From NCBI GenBank assembly GCA_910577115.1, contig CAJTMC010000031.1, positions 1-45,284 on the forward strand: a stretch of DNA of 45,284 bases, written 5' to 3'. The position numbers were made by a program, and so were the translations under genes. Of this stretch, positions 7,532 to 15,585 are shown in pieces. The notes below the pieces were generated by a model. The model saw only the letters and a list, made by a program, of their open reading frames with translations, had not been told where the DNA came from and made no database searches. Numbering within the stretch: the stretch's first letter is position 1; the number at the start of each line of letters is the position of its first letter. The stretch is from an uncultured Lachnospiraceae bacterium (GTDB lineage Bacteria; Bacillota; Clostridia; Lachnospirales; Lachnospiraceae).

Positions 7532-8917
7532 ATGGTTAATGTCAAATCTTATGTCAGGATAACAGATGATAAATCCGAAGCATGGCTTTATTTATGTGCG
7601 CCTGACGATGGCTCAAGATATGAAAAAAGTGAAATCATAAGATATCTGCAGCTCAATAATGTGGTTGCGGGGATTAATGAATCGCATATAGCTGCAATGT
7701 GTAAAAAACAGATATATGAGCGTGAAGTAAAGGTGGCATCAAGTGTAAAAGGCGCTCCCGGAAAAGAAGGATACTTTGAGTTTTTCTTTGATACGGAAAA
7801 GCCAAAGCCTAAGATTAATAAAGACGGGACGGTTGATTACAGAAGCATGTCTTTGGTGCAGAATGTAACAGAAGGAAGTCTGCTTGCAGTGTATCATCCC
7901 GCAGTTCAGGGAACGTCGGGGCGTGATGTGACCGGTGCATTTGAAAAGGTTAATTTATATAGGGAAAAGCGCCCCCTGATGGGAAAGGGGATTGTCAACG
8001 GGAAAGATCCGAATGAGTATTATGCCTCAAAGTCAGGAAAGATTGAGTATGACGGGGATAACAGGCTGTCTGTGGTTGAAGTTTATGAGGTGCATGGCGA
8101 CTGTAATTATTCAAACAATGCGCTCGTGGAATTTAACGGAGATGTAATTATACATGGAACAATTGAGGCCGGCGTGACAATACGTGCAGGAAAAAGTCTT
8201 ACAGTGGACGGTGTTGTTGAGTCAGCGACAATTTCAGCGGGCGGAGACGTGTGCTTGAAGCGTGGGATGCAGGGCAGTGGAAAGGGAAGTATTTCAGCAG
8301 GCGGGAATGTATTTACCGAGTTTTTGGAGTACACAAATGTTAAGGCAGAAGGTTCCGTGCAGTCCAATGTAATCCTAAATTCGCTGGTTGAATCATCAGG
8401 AACTGTGACACTGACTGGTAAGAAAGGACTGATTGCGGGCGGCAGTGTTCATGCGATGCTTGGCATTACTTGTTTGAATGTGGGAAATGCTTCAGAGATT
8501 AAGACCGGTATTCATGTAGGGGTTCTTCCGGAAATGATGGATAAGCGCATTGAGGTCAGCCAGAAGTATGGAAAACTAAATGAAGAGCTTGATGAGATTG
8601 TTTTAAGTATGGCGAAGATTCTTCGTGTGAGGCAGCAGACCGGAGAACTCAGCGAACAGCTTCAGGCACATCTGGAGGCTTTAAAAGACAAAAAAGATGA
8701 GGTCTACAAAGACTGCATGCAGATGAAAAAAGAAGCGGACAGAATTGAGGCTTTGGTGTCAGAGGCAAGAGACGCAAAAATAAAAATCAGCGGAAATATT
8801 TACAAGGGAACAGTTATCGGAATTGATGACAGTCAGCTTCCAATTCAGAAGGATACAAGTTTTATGGAGTATGCAAGCCAAAACGGTATTATCGTAGGTA
8901 CAGTCATTGTAATCTAA
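7532..8917 (+). CDS. FapA (DUF342) family protein
   Basis: 461 residues. The N-terminal domain (FFDTEKPKPKINKDGTVDYR) and central region match FapA/DUF342. The middle is a right-handed beta-helix of short repeats (VEFNGDVIIHGTIEAGVTI, GKSLTVDGVVES, ISAGGDVCLKRGMQG, ISAGGNVFTEFLE). A coiled-coil of about 80 residues follows, then a short beta-rich end. FapA proteins are linked to polar flagellum placement in Vibrio, but are common in Firmicutes with unknown roles. GGAGG lies 7 nt before the ATG at 7532; the longer frame from 7496 has no ribosome site in front. No signal peptide. Confidence 0.88.
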   Translation: MVNVKSYVRITDDKSEAWLYLCAPDDGSRYEKSEIIRYLQLNNVVAGINESHIAAMCKKQIYEREVKVASSVKGAPGKEGYFEFFFDTEKPKPKINKDGTVDYRSMSLVQNVTEGSLLAVYHPAVQGTSGRDVTGAFEKVNLYREKRPLMGKGIVNGKDPNEYYASKSGKIEYDGDNRLSVVEVYEVHGDCNYSNNALVEFNGDVIIHGTIEAGVTIRAGKSLTVDGVVESATISAGGDVCLKRGMQGSGKGSISAGGNVFTEFLEYTNVKAEGSVQSNVILNSLVESSGTVTLTGKKGLIAGGSVHAMLGITCLNVGNASEIKTGIHVGVLPEMMDKRIEVSQKYGKLNEELDEIVLSMAKILRVRQQTGELSEQLQAHLEALKDKKDEVYKDCMQMKKEADRIEALVSEARDAKIKISGNIYKGTVIGIDDSQLPIQKDTSFMEYASQNGIIVGTVIVI

Positions 8918-8934
8918 GAGCATGATACATAGGG

Positions 8935-8967
8935 GTTCGCAGTGCTTATGGCACTGCGAACTGTTTT
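8935..8967 (+). terminator. Intrinsic terminator after the FapA gene
   Basis: Perfect 11-bp stem GTTCGCAGTGC / GCACTGCGAAC (8935-8945, 8951-8961) with a 5-nt loop, followed by TGTTTT. Confidence 0.85.
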
Positions 8968-9003
8968 ATGCACAGCTGATGTAGAGGAGATGGGGAAAAC
9001 GGA

Positions 9004-10338
9004 ATGAGAGAAAAGAAAGCGGCAAGTTATTATGAGGCAGAGCAGTTTATAGCAGAGGTGCCCCGATTTACGACGAAAAATCCGTTGGAGGAAACGAAAG
9101 GATTTTATGGCTTTTTGCAGACCGAGATTGACGAGAAACAGCTAGGGAAGATTGTGCATGTGGCGGGGACAAACGGAAAAGGCTCTGTCTGTGCATTTTT
9201 GAATCAGGTTTTCTTAGAAAGCGGATATCATGTGGGAATGTTTACATCACCGCATCTGATTACAACAAGAGAACGTTTCGTGATTGACGGAGAAATGGTA
9301 TCAGAGGATGCGTTTGTGGAGGCATTTAACTGGCTTTCTGATAAAATAATAGCGTATCGGGCGTTTCGAAGGGACTATACTCCAACTTATTTTGAGCGGC
9401 TTTTTTTTATGGGAATGTATTTGTTTGCAAAAGCAGGGGTTGAAGTGACTGTTTTGGAAACAGGGCTTGGAGGACGGCTTGATACAACCAATGTGATCAA
9501 CAATCCGGTTCTTTGCATTATTACGGAAATTGGAATTGACCATGTAGCATATCTTGGGGATACGATAGAGAAGATTGCATATGAAAAGGCGGGGATTATA
9601 AAGCCGAATGTTCCTGTCGTATTATGGGAGCGGAAAAAGGAAGCTTTTGATGTTTTAGCGAAAAAAGCGTCGGAATGCGATTCGTCTTGTCATGCTGTGT
9701 CAAAAAAGGAATATAAAATAATTGAAATTAACAAAAAATGCATTGATTTTTCCGTTGTCAGTCGGTATTATGATTATGGTAGAATCATTATAAATACTTC
9801 TGCGATTTATCAGGTGGAGAACGCTGTGCTTGCCATAAGGGCCTGTGAGGTGCTGATGCGGGAGTGCGGTTTTGAAAGACTGCATGTGAAGGAAGGCATT
9901 CAGAAGATGTATTGGCCGGCCCGTATGGAGGAAATTATTCCGAATGTATACATAGATGGTGCGCACAACGAGGACGGAATGGAGGCATTTGTGGATTCGC
10001 TGAAAAATGCCGCGGATTTGGAGCGCTGTATGCTGATTTTTTCCGTTGTGCAGGATAAGCAGTATGACAAGATGATAGAGCTGCTTTGCAGTCTTGATCA
10101 AGTGACAGAGTTTGTGCTGACGCAGATTCCGTATGAGCGTGGAGCCGGAACGGATTTGCTTGTAAAGCGATTTAGGGATTATACAGATAAAGAAATCAGT
10201 GTGTTTGAACAGATAGAAGATGCTGTTTTGTATTGTTTGGAGAAGAGAAACAGCCAGGCGTGTGATATTTATATTGTGGGTTCACTGTACCTTGCAGGTG
10301 CAGTGCGAAAGCTGTTAGAGGAACGAAAAGGAGAATGA
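9004..10338 (+). CDS. folC: Folylpolyglutamate synthase / dihydrofolate synthase
   Basis: 444 residues. FolC adds glutamate to dihydropteroate and extends the polyglutamate tail of folates using ATP. The P-loop GTNGKGS (residues 55-61) and FTSPHL are the family signatures. ETGLGGRLDTTN and GIDHVAYLGDT hold conserved metal and folate contacts. A C-terminal Rossmann-like glutamate-ligase domain begins near WPARMEEI and includes DGAHNEDG. The next small gene starts 7 bp after the stop, so they are probably co-transcribed. Confidence 0.96.
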   Translation: MREKKAASYYEAEQFIAEVPRFTTKNPLEETKGFYGFLQTEIDEKQLGKIVHVAGTNGKGSVCAFLNQVFLESGYHVGMFTSPHLITTRERFVIDGEMVSEDAFVEAFNWLSDKIIAYRAFRRDYTPTYFERLFFMGMYLFAKAGVEVTVLETGLGGRLDTTNVINNPVLCIITEIGIDHVAYLGDTIEKIAYEKAGIIKPNVPVVLWERKKEAFDVLAKKASECDSSCHAVSKKEYKIIEINKKCIDFSVVSRYYDYGRIIINTSAIYQVENAVLAIRACEVLMRECGFERLHVKEGIQKMYWPARMEEIIPNVYIDGAHNEDGMEAFVDSLKNAADLERCMLIFSVVQDKQYDKMIELLCSLDQVTEFVLTQIPYERGAGTDLLVKRFRDYTDKEISVFEQIEDAVLYCLEKRNSQACDIYIVGSLYLAGAVRKLLEERKGE

Positions 10339-10345
10339 TGCTATT

Positions 10346-10489
10346 ATGATAGATTTTGAAGAAGAATTGAAGAAATTTCACCCAAGTCTTGAGATGGAAG
10401 ATGTTGAGGACGCAATATACAATCAGGACGTGACGGATTTGGCTGATGTGCTTGTCAAATTTGTCAAAGAGGCTACAGAAGAGGCGTAA
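10346..10489 (+). CDS. Small acidic protein (47 aa) downstream of folC
   Basis: A short reading frame of 47 residues beginning MIDFEEELKKFHPSLE and ending ATEEA, very rich in Glu and Asp. GGAGA lies about 12 nt upstream. It fills the folC-TPR gap without leaving spare sequence and reads as an amphipathic helical protein with a central DVEDAIYNQDVTDLADVLVKF helix. I recall small acidic proteins of this kind in Lachnospiraceae but know no function. Reality as a gene is supported by codon pattern and position only. Confidence 0.7.
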   Translation: MIDFEEELKKFHPSLEMEDVEDAIYNQDVTDLADVLVKFVKEATEEA

Positions 10490-10539
10490 ACGTTTGATTG
10501 TTTTCAATGATAGGCGATGGGAGTTAGGTGGAATTTAGT

Positions 10540-11931
10540 ATGTTTTGTTATAATTGTGGTTGCCTCCTTTCGGAGAAGGATTTTTGTACCGGCTGTGGGG
10601 CTGATGTAGGATTGTATAAAAAGATCATGTATGTTTCGAACCGTTTTTACAATGACGGTCTTGATAAAGCGCAGGTGCGTGATTTGTCCGGTGCTGTGAC
10701 AAGTCTTAGACAGTGTTTGAAATTAAATAAATACCATATTGATGCAAGAAACCTTTTGGGGCTTGTGTATTTTGAGCGGGGCGAGGTTGTGGCTGCGCTC
10801 AGCGAATGGATTATGAGTAAAAATACACGCAGTGAGAAAAATATAGCAGATGACTATATAGAGATGCTGCAAAATAATCCCGGACGGCTTGATACATACA
10901 AGCAGACAATTAAGAAATATAATATGGCGCTTACATACTGCCAGCAGGACGGTCAGGATTTGGCGGTGATACAGCTCAAAAAAGTAGTTTCGATGAATCC
11001 GAAATTTGTTCAGGCAAGACAGCTTTTGGCGCTTTTGTATATGAACAGTCAGGAGTGGGAGAAGGCAAAAAAGGAACTTGAGCGGGCGCTTCGAATTGAT
11101 GCAAACAATACGATTACGCTGCGCTATTTAAAAGAGGTGGGTGAAATGATGCCCACAGAGGAGGAGCGGGTAAAGAAGCGCAGGGAAGCGGTTGTCTACC
11201 AGAGTGGAAATGAGACGGTGATACAGCCTGTCGGAAAGAAAGAGGCGGCAGGTTTGCAGACGATTTTAAACATTGCGATTGGTATTGCTTTGGGTGTAGG
11301 AGTCGCATGGTTTTTGCTGCTGCCCTCTCAGATACAACAGGTAAAGAGCGAATCAAATGACAGATACAGGGAAGTGAGCGAGCAGCTTGATGCAAAGACT
11401 GTGGAGGTGAATGAGCTTACCGCGCAGATTGATCAGCTTAATGAGGAGAAAAAAGACCTTACAAACAGTCTTAGCGCCGCACAGGAAGCGAATGCAGCGA
11501 TAGAAGCAAATACTGATTTGATTGAGGTTGCGTTGATGTACATGAATAAGACGCAGGACGAGCTTGTGATTGCAGATGCGCTTGAGCAGATTGATCAGGA
11601 TTATTTGGCAAATGAAGCGTCGGAGAGTTTTCGGAATCTCTATGATGCCGTAAAAGTGGGAATTGGCACAGTTGTGGCAAGAGAGAGTTACAATGTCGGT
11701 TATAATGCATTCCGGACGGAGGATTATGATACTGCGATTACAAATTTAGCAAGAGCTTATGACTATAATCCGAAAAATGGAGAGGCATTGTACAATTTGG
11801 GAAATGCCTATAATAAAAAGGGAGAAACACAGAAAGCCGAGGAGATTTACAAGCAGGTGATCGAGCTGTTTCCGAATACGGAGAAGGCGAGAAAGTCGGA
11901 GATTTATATAAAAGAGATTCATGGTGAATAA
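10540..11931 (+). CDS. Zinc-ribbon, TPR-repeat membrane protein
   Basis: About 463 residues. The N-terminus has a CxxC...CxxC zinc ribbon (CYNCG and CTGCG). Tetratricopeptide repeats fill residues about 35-205 (for example PKFVQARQLLALLYMNSQEW). One transmembrane helix follows (NIAIGIALGVGVAWFLLL, around 240-260), then a coiled coil and C-terminal TPRs (NPKNGEALYNLGNAYNKKGE). The zinc ribbon should be cytosolic and the final TPRs extracytoplasmic. AGGTGG sits 9 nt before the ATG at 10540; a GTG at 10528 with GGGAG 4 nt upstream would add four residues. A scaffold role is likely; no specific function is known. Confidence 0.88.
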   Translation: MFCYNCGCLLSEKDFCTGCGADVGLYKKIMYVSNRFYNDGLDKAQVRDLSGAVTSLRQCLKLNKYHIDARNLLGLVYFERGEVVAALSEWIMSKNTRSEKNIADDYIEMLQNNPGRLDTYKQTIKKYNMALTYCQQDGQDLAVIQLKKVVSMNPKFVQARQLLALLYMNSQEWEKAKKELERALRIDANNTITLRYLKEVGEMMPTEEERVKKRREAVVYQSGNETVIQPVGKKEAAGLQTILNIAIGIALGVGVAWFLLLPSQIQQVKSESNDRYREVSEQLDAKTVEVNELTAQIDQLNEEKKDLTNSLSAAQEANAAIEANTDLIEVALMYMNKTQDELVIADALEQIDQDYLANEASESFRNLYDAVKVGIGTVVARESYNVGYNAFRTEDYDTAITNLARAYDYNPKNGEALYNLGNAYNKKGETQKAEEIYKQVIELFPNTEKARKSEIYIKEIHGE

Positions 11932-11950
11932 AGATATTTTTAACGACAAA

Positions 11951-11980
11951 AGAGGACAAGCGAAGGAGCTTGTCCTTTTT
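11951..11980 (+). terminator. Intrinsic terminator after the TPR gene
   Basis: Nine-bp stem AGGACAAGC / GCTTGTCCT (11953-11961, 11968-11976) followed by five T residues. Confidence 0.88.
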
Positions 11981-11990
11981 ATATGCAAGT

Positions 11991-12059
11991 CCCATGCAGA
12001 GGAAATATGCCGCTAAGGCGGTGCATGGGGCACGCGGCAGGAGGAAAAGTCTCCCCTGC
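11991..12059 (+). ncRNA. Two-stem structured leader upstream of spoIIAA (candidate)
   Basis: CCCATGCA (11991-11998) pairs perfectly with TGCATGGG (12022-12029) and encloses a small hairpin CCGC/GCGG. A second stem GCAGG/CCTGC (12037-12041, 12055-12059) follows. The element lies between a terminator and the SpoIIAA ribosome site. It matches no riboswitch I know. It may instead be DNA around the promoter. Confidence 0.3.
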
Positions 12060-12065
12060 TCGATT
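12042..12065 (+). promoter_or_regulatory. Possible sigma-H-type promoter of the spoIIA operon
   Basis: AGGAAAA (12042-12048) followed 13 nt later by GATT (12062-12065) partly fits the sigma-H pattern RnAGGAWWW / RnnGAATWW, the form used by spoIIA in Bacillus. One -10 base deviates. Confidence 0.3.
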
Positions 12066-12115
12066 GTATAGGCAAAATAATGTTGTCCGATAAAAGGAAA
12101 AGGGAGGAGAAAACT

Positions 12116-12430
12116 ATGGAATCCAAAACAAGGGATTATGCAATCATTGACAATTATTTATGTATCAAGATGCCGACAGAGGTTGACCACCACAAAGCAT
12201 CAGGGATACGTGAATGTGCGGACAAGATGATTCTTGACGACAAAGTGAAAAATATCGTATTTGACTTTGAAGATACGACTTTTATGGACAGTTCGGGACT
12301 TGGAATCATTATAGGCAGATACAGAAAAATATCGTGCTTTGGGGGAAAGGTGTATGCGGTCAATGCAAACGAACGTATTACAAGACTGCTCACAACCTCA
12401 GGAATGACGGCGATTATTGAAGTATTATAA
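12116..12430 (+). CDS. spoIIAA: Anti-sigma F factor antagonist SpoIIAA
   Basis: 104 residues, a single STAS domain. In the forespore, unphosphorylated SpoIIAA binds SpoIIAB and frees sigma F; SpoIIAB inactivates it by phosphorylating a serine, and SpoIIE reverses this. The phospho-serine sits in FMDSSGLGIIIGRY (residues 56-69). The preceding strand-helix order is standard. GGGAGGAG is 6 nt before the ATG at 12116; the longer frame from 12080 has no ribosome site. It opens the three-gene spoIIA operon. Confidence 0.96.
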   Translation: MESKTRDYAIIDNYLCIKMPTEVDHHKASGIRECADKMILDDKVKNIVFDFEDTTFMDSSGLGIIIGRYRKISCFGGKVYAVNANERITRLLTTSGMTAIIEVL

Positions 12431-12470
12431 AAGGGGTATCTAAAAATCAATAGGAAAAGTGAGGAATTGA

Positions 12471-12938
12471 TTGACTATGGAAGGAAACATGATCAATGAA
12501 ATAAAGCTGGAGTTTGAGGCGGTATCGGTAAATGAGGCACTTGCAAGAGTTGTGGTGGCTGCTTTTATCGCAGGGTTAAATGTTACTGTTGATGAGCTTG
12601 AAGATGTAAAAACAGCAGTATCGGAAGCAGTGACCAATGCGATCATTCATGGATATAAAGAATGCGGCGGAACAGTGGTAATGAATGCGGCGCTGAAAAA
12701 TGTAAGCAAAGATGCGGCGCTTTTGACGATTGAAATATGTGATACGGGCGTCGGAATTGAAGACGTGGAAAAGGCGATGCAGCCTATGTTTACGACCGGA
12801 CTGGAAAATGAACGTTCCGGTATGGGGTTTTCTTTTATGGAAGCGTTTATGGATAAGGTGACTGTGACCAGCTCACTGAATATGGGGACAATGGTACATA
12901 TGGAAAAACGCCTTAAGGTATATGATGAGAGGCGTTAG
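12471..12938 (+). CDS. spoIIAB: Anti-sigma F factor / serine kinase SpoIIAB
   Basis: About 155 residues of the GHKL ATPase/kinase fold. The N box reads SEAVTNAIIHGY, the G1 box EICDTGVGIED, and the G2 lid NERSGMGFSFME. It either holds sigma F inactive (ATP form) or binds SpoIIAA (ADP form), and phosphorylates SpoIIAA. GTGAGG is correctly spaced for the TTG at 12471; the ATG at 12477 is 12 nt away, so the start is uncertain by two residues. sigF begins 2 bp after the stop. Confidence 0.95.
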   Translation: MTMEGNMINEIKLEFEAVSVNEALARVVVAAFIAGLNVTVDELEDVKTAVSEAVTNAIIHGYKECGGTVVMNAALKNVSKDAALLTIEICDTGVGIEDVEKAMQPMFTTGLENERSGMGFSFMEAFMDKVTVTSSLNMGTMVHMEKRLKVYDERR

Positions 12939-12940
12939 CT

Positions 12941-13657
12941 ATGGAGGATAAGGAGCTTTTTTTGAGGGCACAAGGGGGAGAAGGTGCGGCGAAGGAGCTG
13001 CTTTTTAAGAAAAATATAGGACTTATTCATCATGTGTTGAAACGTTTTATGTCGCGGACAGGCTGTGACATGGAGGATTTGTTTCAGATTGGCGCAATAG
13101 GTCTGTTAAAAGCGATCGAAAAGTTTGATACAGAGTTTGGCGTATGCTTTTCCACTTATGCCGTTCCTCTGATTTTTGGAGAGATACGCAGATTTTTGAG
13201 AGATGACGGAATGCTTCGGGTAAGCCGCGGGATCAAGGAGAATGCGATTCTGATAAATCGTGTCAGACAGGAAATGATCGAAGAAAGCGGAAATGAGCCA
13301 ACGCTTTTAGAGCTTTCTGACAGAACGGGACTTAGTGTGGAGAATATTGTGCTGGCGCTTGATGCAGGACGTGAAGTGGAGTCGCTTTATAAGACGATGT
13401 ATGAGTCGGACGGGAACGAGCTTTTGCTGTTGGACACAATAGGAGGTACTTTGGACAATGACAGATTGATAAACCGGCTTTTTGTCGAGGGACTTTTGAA
13501 GATTCTTGATGAGCGGGAGCGGGAGTTGATTAAGCTGCGCTTTTATGAGAATAAGACGCAGATGCAAACGGCAGAGCGGCTTGGAATGAGTCAGGTGCAG
13601 GTGAGCCGTCTGGAGAAAAAAGTGTTGCTTCGGCTGCGCAGCGTGGCGCTTGTCTGA
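12941..13657 (+). CDS. sigF: RNA polymerase forespore sigma factor F
   Basis: 238 residues with all sigma-70 regions except 1.1. Region 2 includes DLFQIGAIGLLKAIEKFD and FSTYAVPLIFGEIRRFLRDDG; region 3 has LRVSRGIKENA; region 4 ends with the helix-turn-helix KTQMQTAERLGMSQVQVSRLEKK. Gene order spoIIAA-spoIIAB-sigF fixes the identity as sigma F, the first compartment-specific sporulation factor, rather than sigma G or B. SpoVA genes, which directly follow this operon in Bacillus, lie 3.5 kb downstream here. Confidence 0.96.
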   Translation: MEDKELFLRAQGGEGAAKELLFKKNIGLIHHVLKRFMSRTGCDMEDLFQIGAIGLLKAIEKFDTEFGVCFSTYAVPLIFGEIRRFLRDDGMLRVSRGIKENAILINRVRQEMIEESGNEPTLLELSDRTGLSVENIVLALDAGREVESLYKTMYESDGNELLLLDTIGGTLDNDRLINRLFVEGLLKILDERERELIKLRFYENKTQMQTAERLGMSQVQVSRLEKKVLLRLRSVALV

Positions 13658-13661
13658 TTTT

Positions 13662-13689
13662 TTAACACAAAAATAAAAAAATGTGTTAA
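13662..13689. repeat. Inverted repeat after sigF
   Basis: TTAACACA (13662-13669) and TGTGTTAA (13682-13689) are perfect complements around an A-rich 12-nt spacer. No strong T run follows, so it is a weak terminator or an operator. Confidence 0.4.
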
Positions 13690-13703
13690 TTAATAAAAAG
13701 ATG

Positions 13704-13731
13704 TAAATAAGACTATAAAACTTGCCGATAA
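13704..13731 (+). promoter_or_regulatory. Sigma-D (FliA/sigma28)-like promoter
   Basis: TAAA (13704-13707), 16-bp spacer, GCCGATAA (13724-13731). The -10 is an exact match to the flagellar sigma consensus and the spacer is within one base of the usual 15. It lies 59 bp before the next ATG. Confidence 0.5.
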
Positions 13732-13789
13732 AAAAATTAACAGGAATTATTTTTAAAGGGCATGGAAGCTCTTGGAAAGGTTGGTTGAA

Positions 13790-14641
13790 ATGAACGGAAT
13801 CAATTATAACACATTGCTCAATAACACAGGGCTTTATTCTAACAGGTCAACAAGTAATGATGCAGTACAGCAATATGTGTCTGCGAATGCGCGCAATAAG
13901 CAGGCGGCAGATAGCAAGCAGGCAAATGCAGATAAGGATACTTATGAGCATGGCGCAGTGAATGCGAAGGCAGGCTATGAGAAACCAAAGAGCGTAAACA
14001 GCAAATATAAAGCGCTTGATTCGAACGGCGTTCAGGAAGGCATTAAGCTCAGCGATAAGGCACAGAGTCTTTTGGAAGAGCTTAGAAAGAAATATGGCAA
14101 CATGAATATTTCGGTTGCAGAGTGGTCATCAGACGAAGAGCAGGATTATTACGCAGGACTGACAGACAAGGATTATAGTGTGCTGATTAATCCGGAGCTT
14201 TTGGAGAAGATGGCAGCAGACGATTCGGTGAGGGAACAGTATGAATCAGTTCTCAGTGATGCAGGCAAGGCATCAGAGACTTTGAAGACGGAACTCGGCG
14301 AAGATGTGGACAAGGTTAAAAGCTTTTCAATTACAATGGACGCAGACGGGAAAGTAACGTATGCGGTGAAGCTCTTAAAGGATATGACAGAGCAGAGCAA
14401 GAACAGTACGAAGACGCAGAAGGATCGCATTGAGGAGAAGCGTGCAGAGCGCAAGGAGCAGGAAAAAAAGCGCGAAGAAAAGCTTGAGACAGAGAAGATT
14501 GAGGCAGACTCAATGGAAGGTTTGATTGCGGCAATCAAAGAAAAGCTTCATCCGTCAACAGAAACAGAGAAGATTACAATTAAAGAGGAAGACGTTGTAA
14601 ACAGCGGCGTGAATGCAGCAGCTAATGTAAGCGCTGAGTAA
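13790..14641 (+). CDS. Uncharacterised protein behind a sigma-D-like promoter
   Basis: 283 residues from ATG 13790 (GGAAAGG nine nt upstream); a TTG 18 nt earlier lacks support. The N-terminus is polar and probably unstructured (INYNTLLNNTGLYSNRS...). A mid domain (LSDKAQSLLEELRKKYGNMNISVAEW) has a mixed alpha/beta pattern, and residues about 205-245 are a Lys/Glu/Arg coiled coil. No signal peptide or membrane helix. It may belong to the uncharacterised group annotated DUF6033, but I am not sure. Its sigma-D-like promoter would tie it to the motility regulon. The stop overlaps the convergent PHP gene by 20 bp. Confidence 0.8.
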   Translation: MNGINYNTLLNNTGLYSNRSTSNDAVQQYVSANARNKQAADSKQANADKDTYEHGAVNAKAGYEKPKSVNSKYKALDSNGVQEGIKLSDKAQSLLEELRKKYGNMNISVAEWSSDEEQDYYAGLTDKDYSVLINPELLEKMAADDSVREQYESVLSDAGKASETLKTELGEDVDKVKSFSITMDADGKVTYAVKLLKDMTEQSKNSTKTQKDRIEEKRAERKEQEKKREEKLETEKIEADSMEGLIAAIKEKLHPSTETEKITIKEEDVVNSGVNAAANVSAE

Positions 14642-15443
14642 AAATGTCCTCAACGCTGTTTGTGGCGTGCGGTTGGTTATTGATATCAAAAAGGAATACG
14701 GGCAGGTGATTAGAAGTTCCCTCTTTCCATTCAAGATGTTTGGAAGGAACGTGAAGTGAAAATCCCTGTCCGTTTTTGATACGGTTTGCGTAATCTAAAG
14801 CAGATGTAAGGGGCGTGTCAAAGCACATGCCATAGATGCAGTTGTTCTCGGTAACACCCACTTTGTGAATATCGGAGCCTGCGGTCATAGTAATGTTGTG
14901 TGCTTTCGCGTAGCGGTATGCCATACGGTTTTGCTCGTGGGGATTTCCGGCGTTTGCAACCTCAAAGGCATCGCACTGATAGGGATGGACGTATATCTCA
15001 GAGAGATAACCGCGTTCTCTGAAAGGGTGTGCCTGCACGACAAGACCGCCTTCTGCCTTGATTTTCTGATAGTGGGTAATATGATCCCATGTCATCATTT
15101 CGGGGTGTTTTAACAACCAGTCCTTGTCCAGTCCGTAGACAAGAAATTCATCGCCAAAAAAGCGTGTTTCCCACGCGAAAAAAACATCAAGTCCCAATCG
15201 GTCACCTTCCCGTTTTGCGTCTTCATACCCTTGACAGAAGATTGCGATGCGCTCCTCCCAAGGTAGATTTTTGGGAACACAGCTGTTACCGTTAAAAAAG
15301 TGATCGGTGACAAAGATACCGCTAAATCCGAGATTTTTATAGAAGGCGATGTATGCATCGCCGGTGCTGACTGCACATTTGCTGGCTGTCGCTGTGTGAA
15401 GATGTGTTTCGTAGATGTATGGCATGTTATTGTTGATTTCCAT
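14622..15443 (-). CDS. PHP-domain metal-dependent phosphoesterase
   Basis: 273 residues of the PHP fold, which hydrolyses phosphoester bonds with a trinuclear metal centre. Metal-binding motifs run in order: ETHLHTATASKC (residues 12-23), FVTDHFF, AWETRFF, VQAHPFRERG, and the C-terminal TAGSDIHKVG. It resembles stand-alone PHP proteins (histidinol-phosphatase-like or nucleotide phosphoesterases); the substrate is unknown. GGGAGG sits 6 nt before the ATG. It is divergent from the decarboxylase gene and converges on the preceding gene with no terminator between them. Confidence 0.9.
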   Translation of the reverse strand: MEINNNMPYIYETHLHTATASKCAVSTGDAYIAFYKNLGFSGIFVTDHFFNGNSCVPKNLPWEERIAIFCQGYEDAKREGDRLGLDVFFAWETRFFGDEFLVYGLDKDWLLKHPEMMTWDHITHYQKIKAEGGLVVQAHPFRERGYLSEIYVHPYQCDAFEVANAGNPHEQNRMAYRYAKAHNITMTAGSDIHKVGVTENNCIYGMCFDTPLTSALDYANRIKNGQGFSLHVPSKHLEWKEGTSNHLPVFLFDINNQPHATNSVEDIFTQRLH

Positions 15444-15469
15444 ATTAGACCTCCCAATGAAAATAATCT

Positions 15470-15498
15470 TTTACTATTTTATCATAAAATGTTATAAT
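15470..15498 (+). promoter_or_regulatory. Promoter of the decarboxylase gene
   Basis: TTTACT (15470-15475), 17-bp spacer, TATAAT (15493-15498). It predicts an ~80-nt leader that contains the hairpin at 15558-15572. Confidence 0.6.
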
Positions 15499-15557
15499 GT
15501 GGTTAAAAATTTTGAAACAAAGTAGCTATTAATAGCAAAAGAGGATAGTTTATTTGA

Positions 15558-15572
15558 GCCGCCGAAGGCGGC
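15558..15572 (+). repeat. Hairpin next to the decarboxylase ribosome site
   Basis: GCCGCC-GAA-GGCGGC is a perfect 6-bp GC stem with a 3-nt loop, followed at once by ATGGGGGA (the ribosome site). A similar CCGC-TAAG-GCGG then GCATGGGG occurs at 12010-12030. Confidence 0.5.
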
Positions 15573-15585
15573 ATGGGGGATTTAT

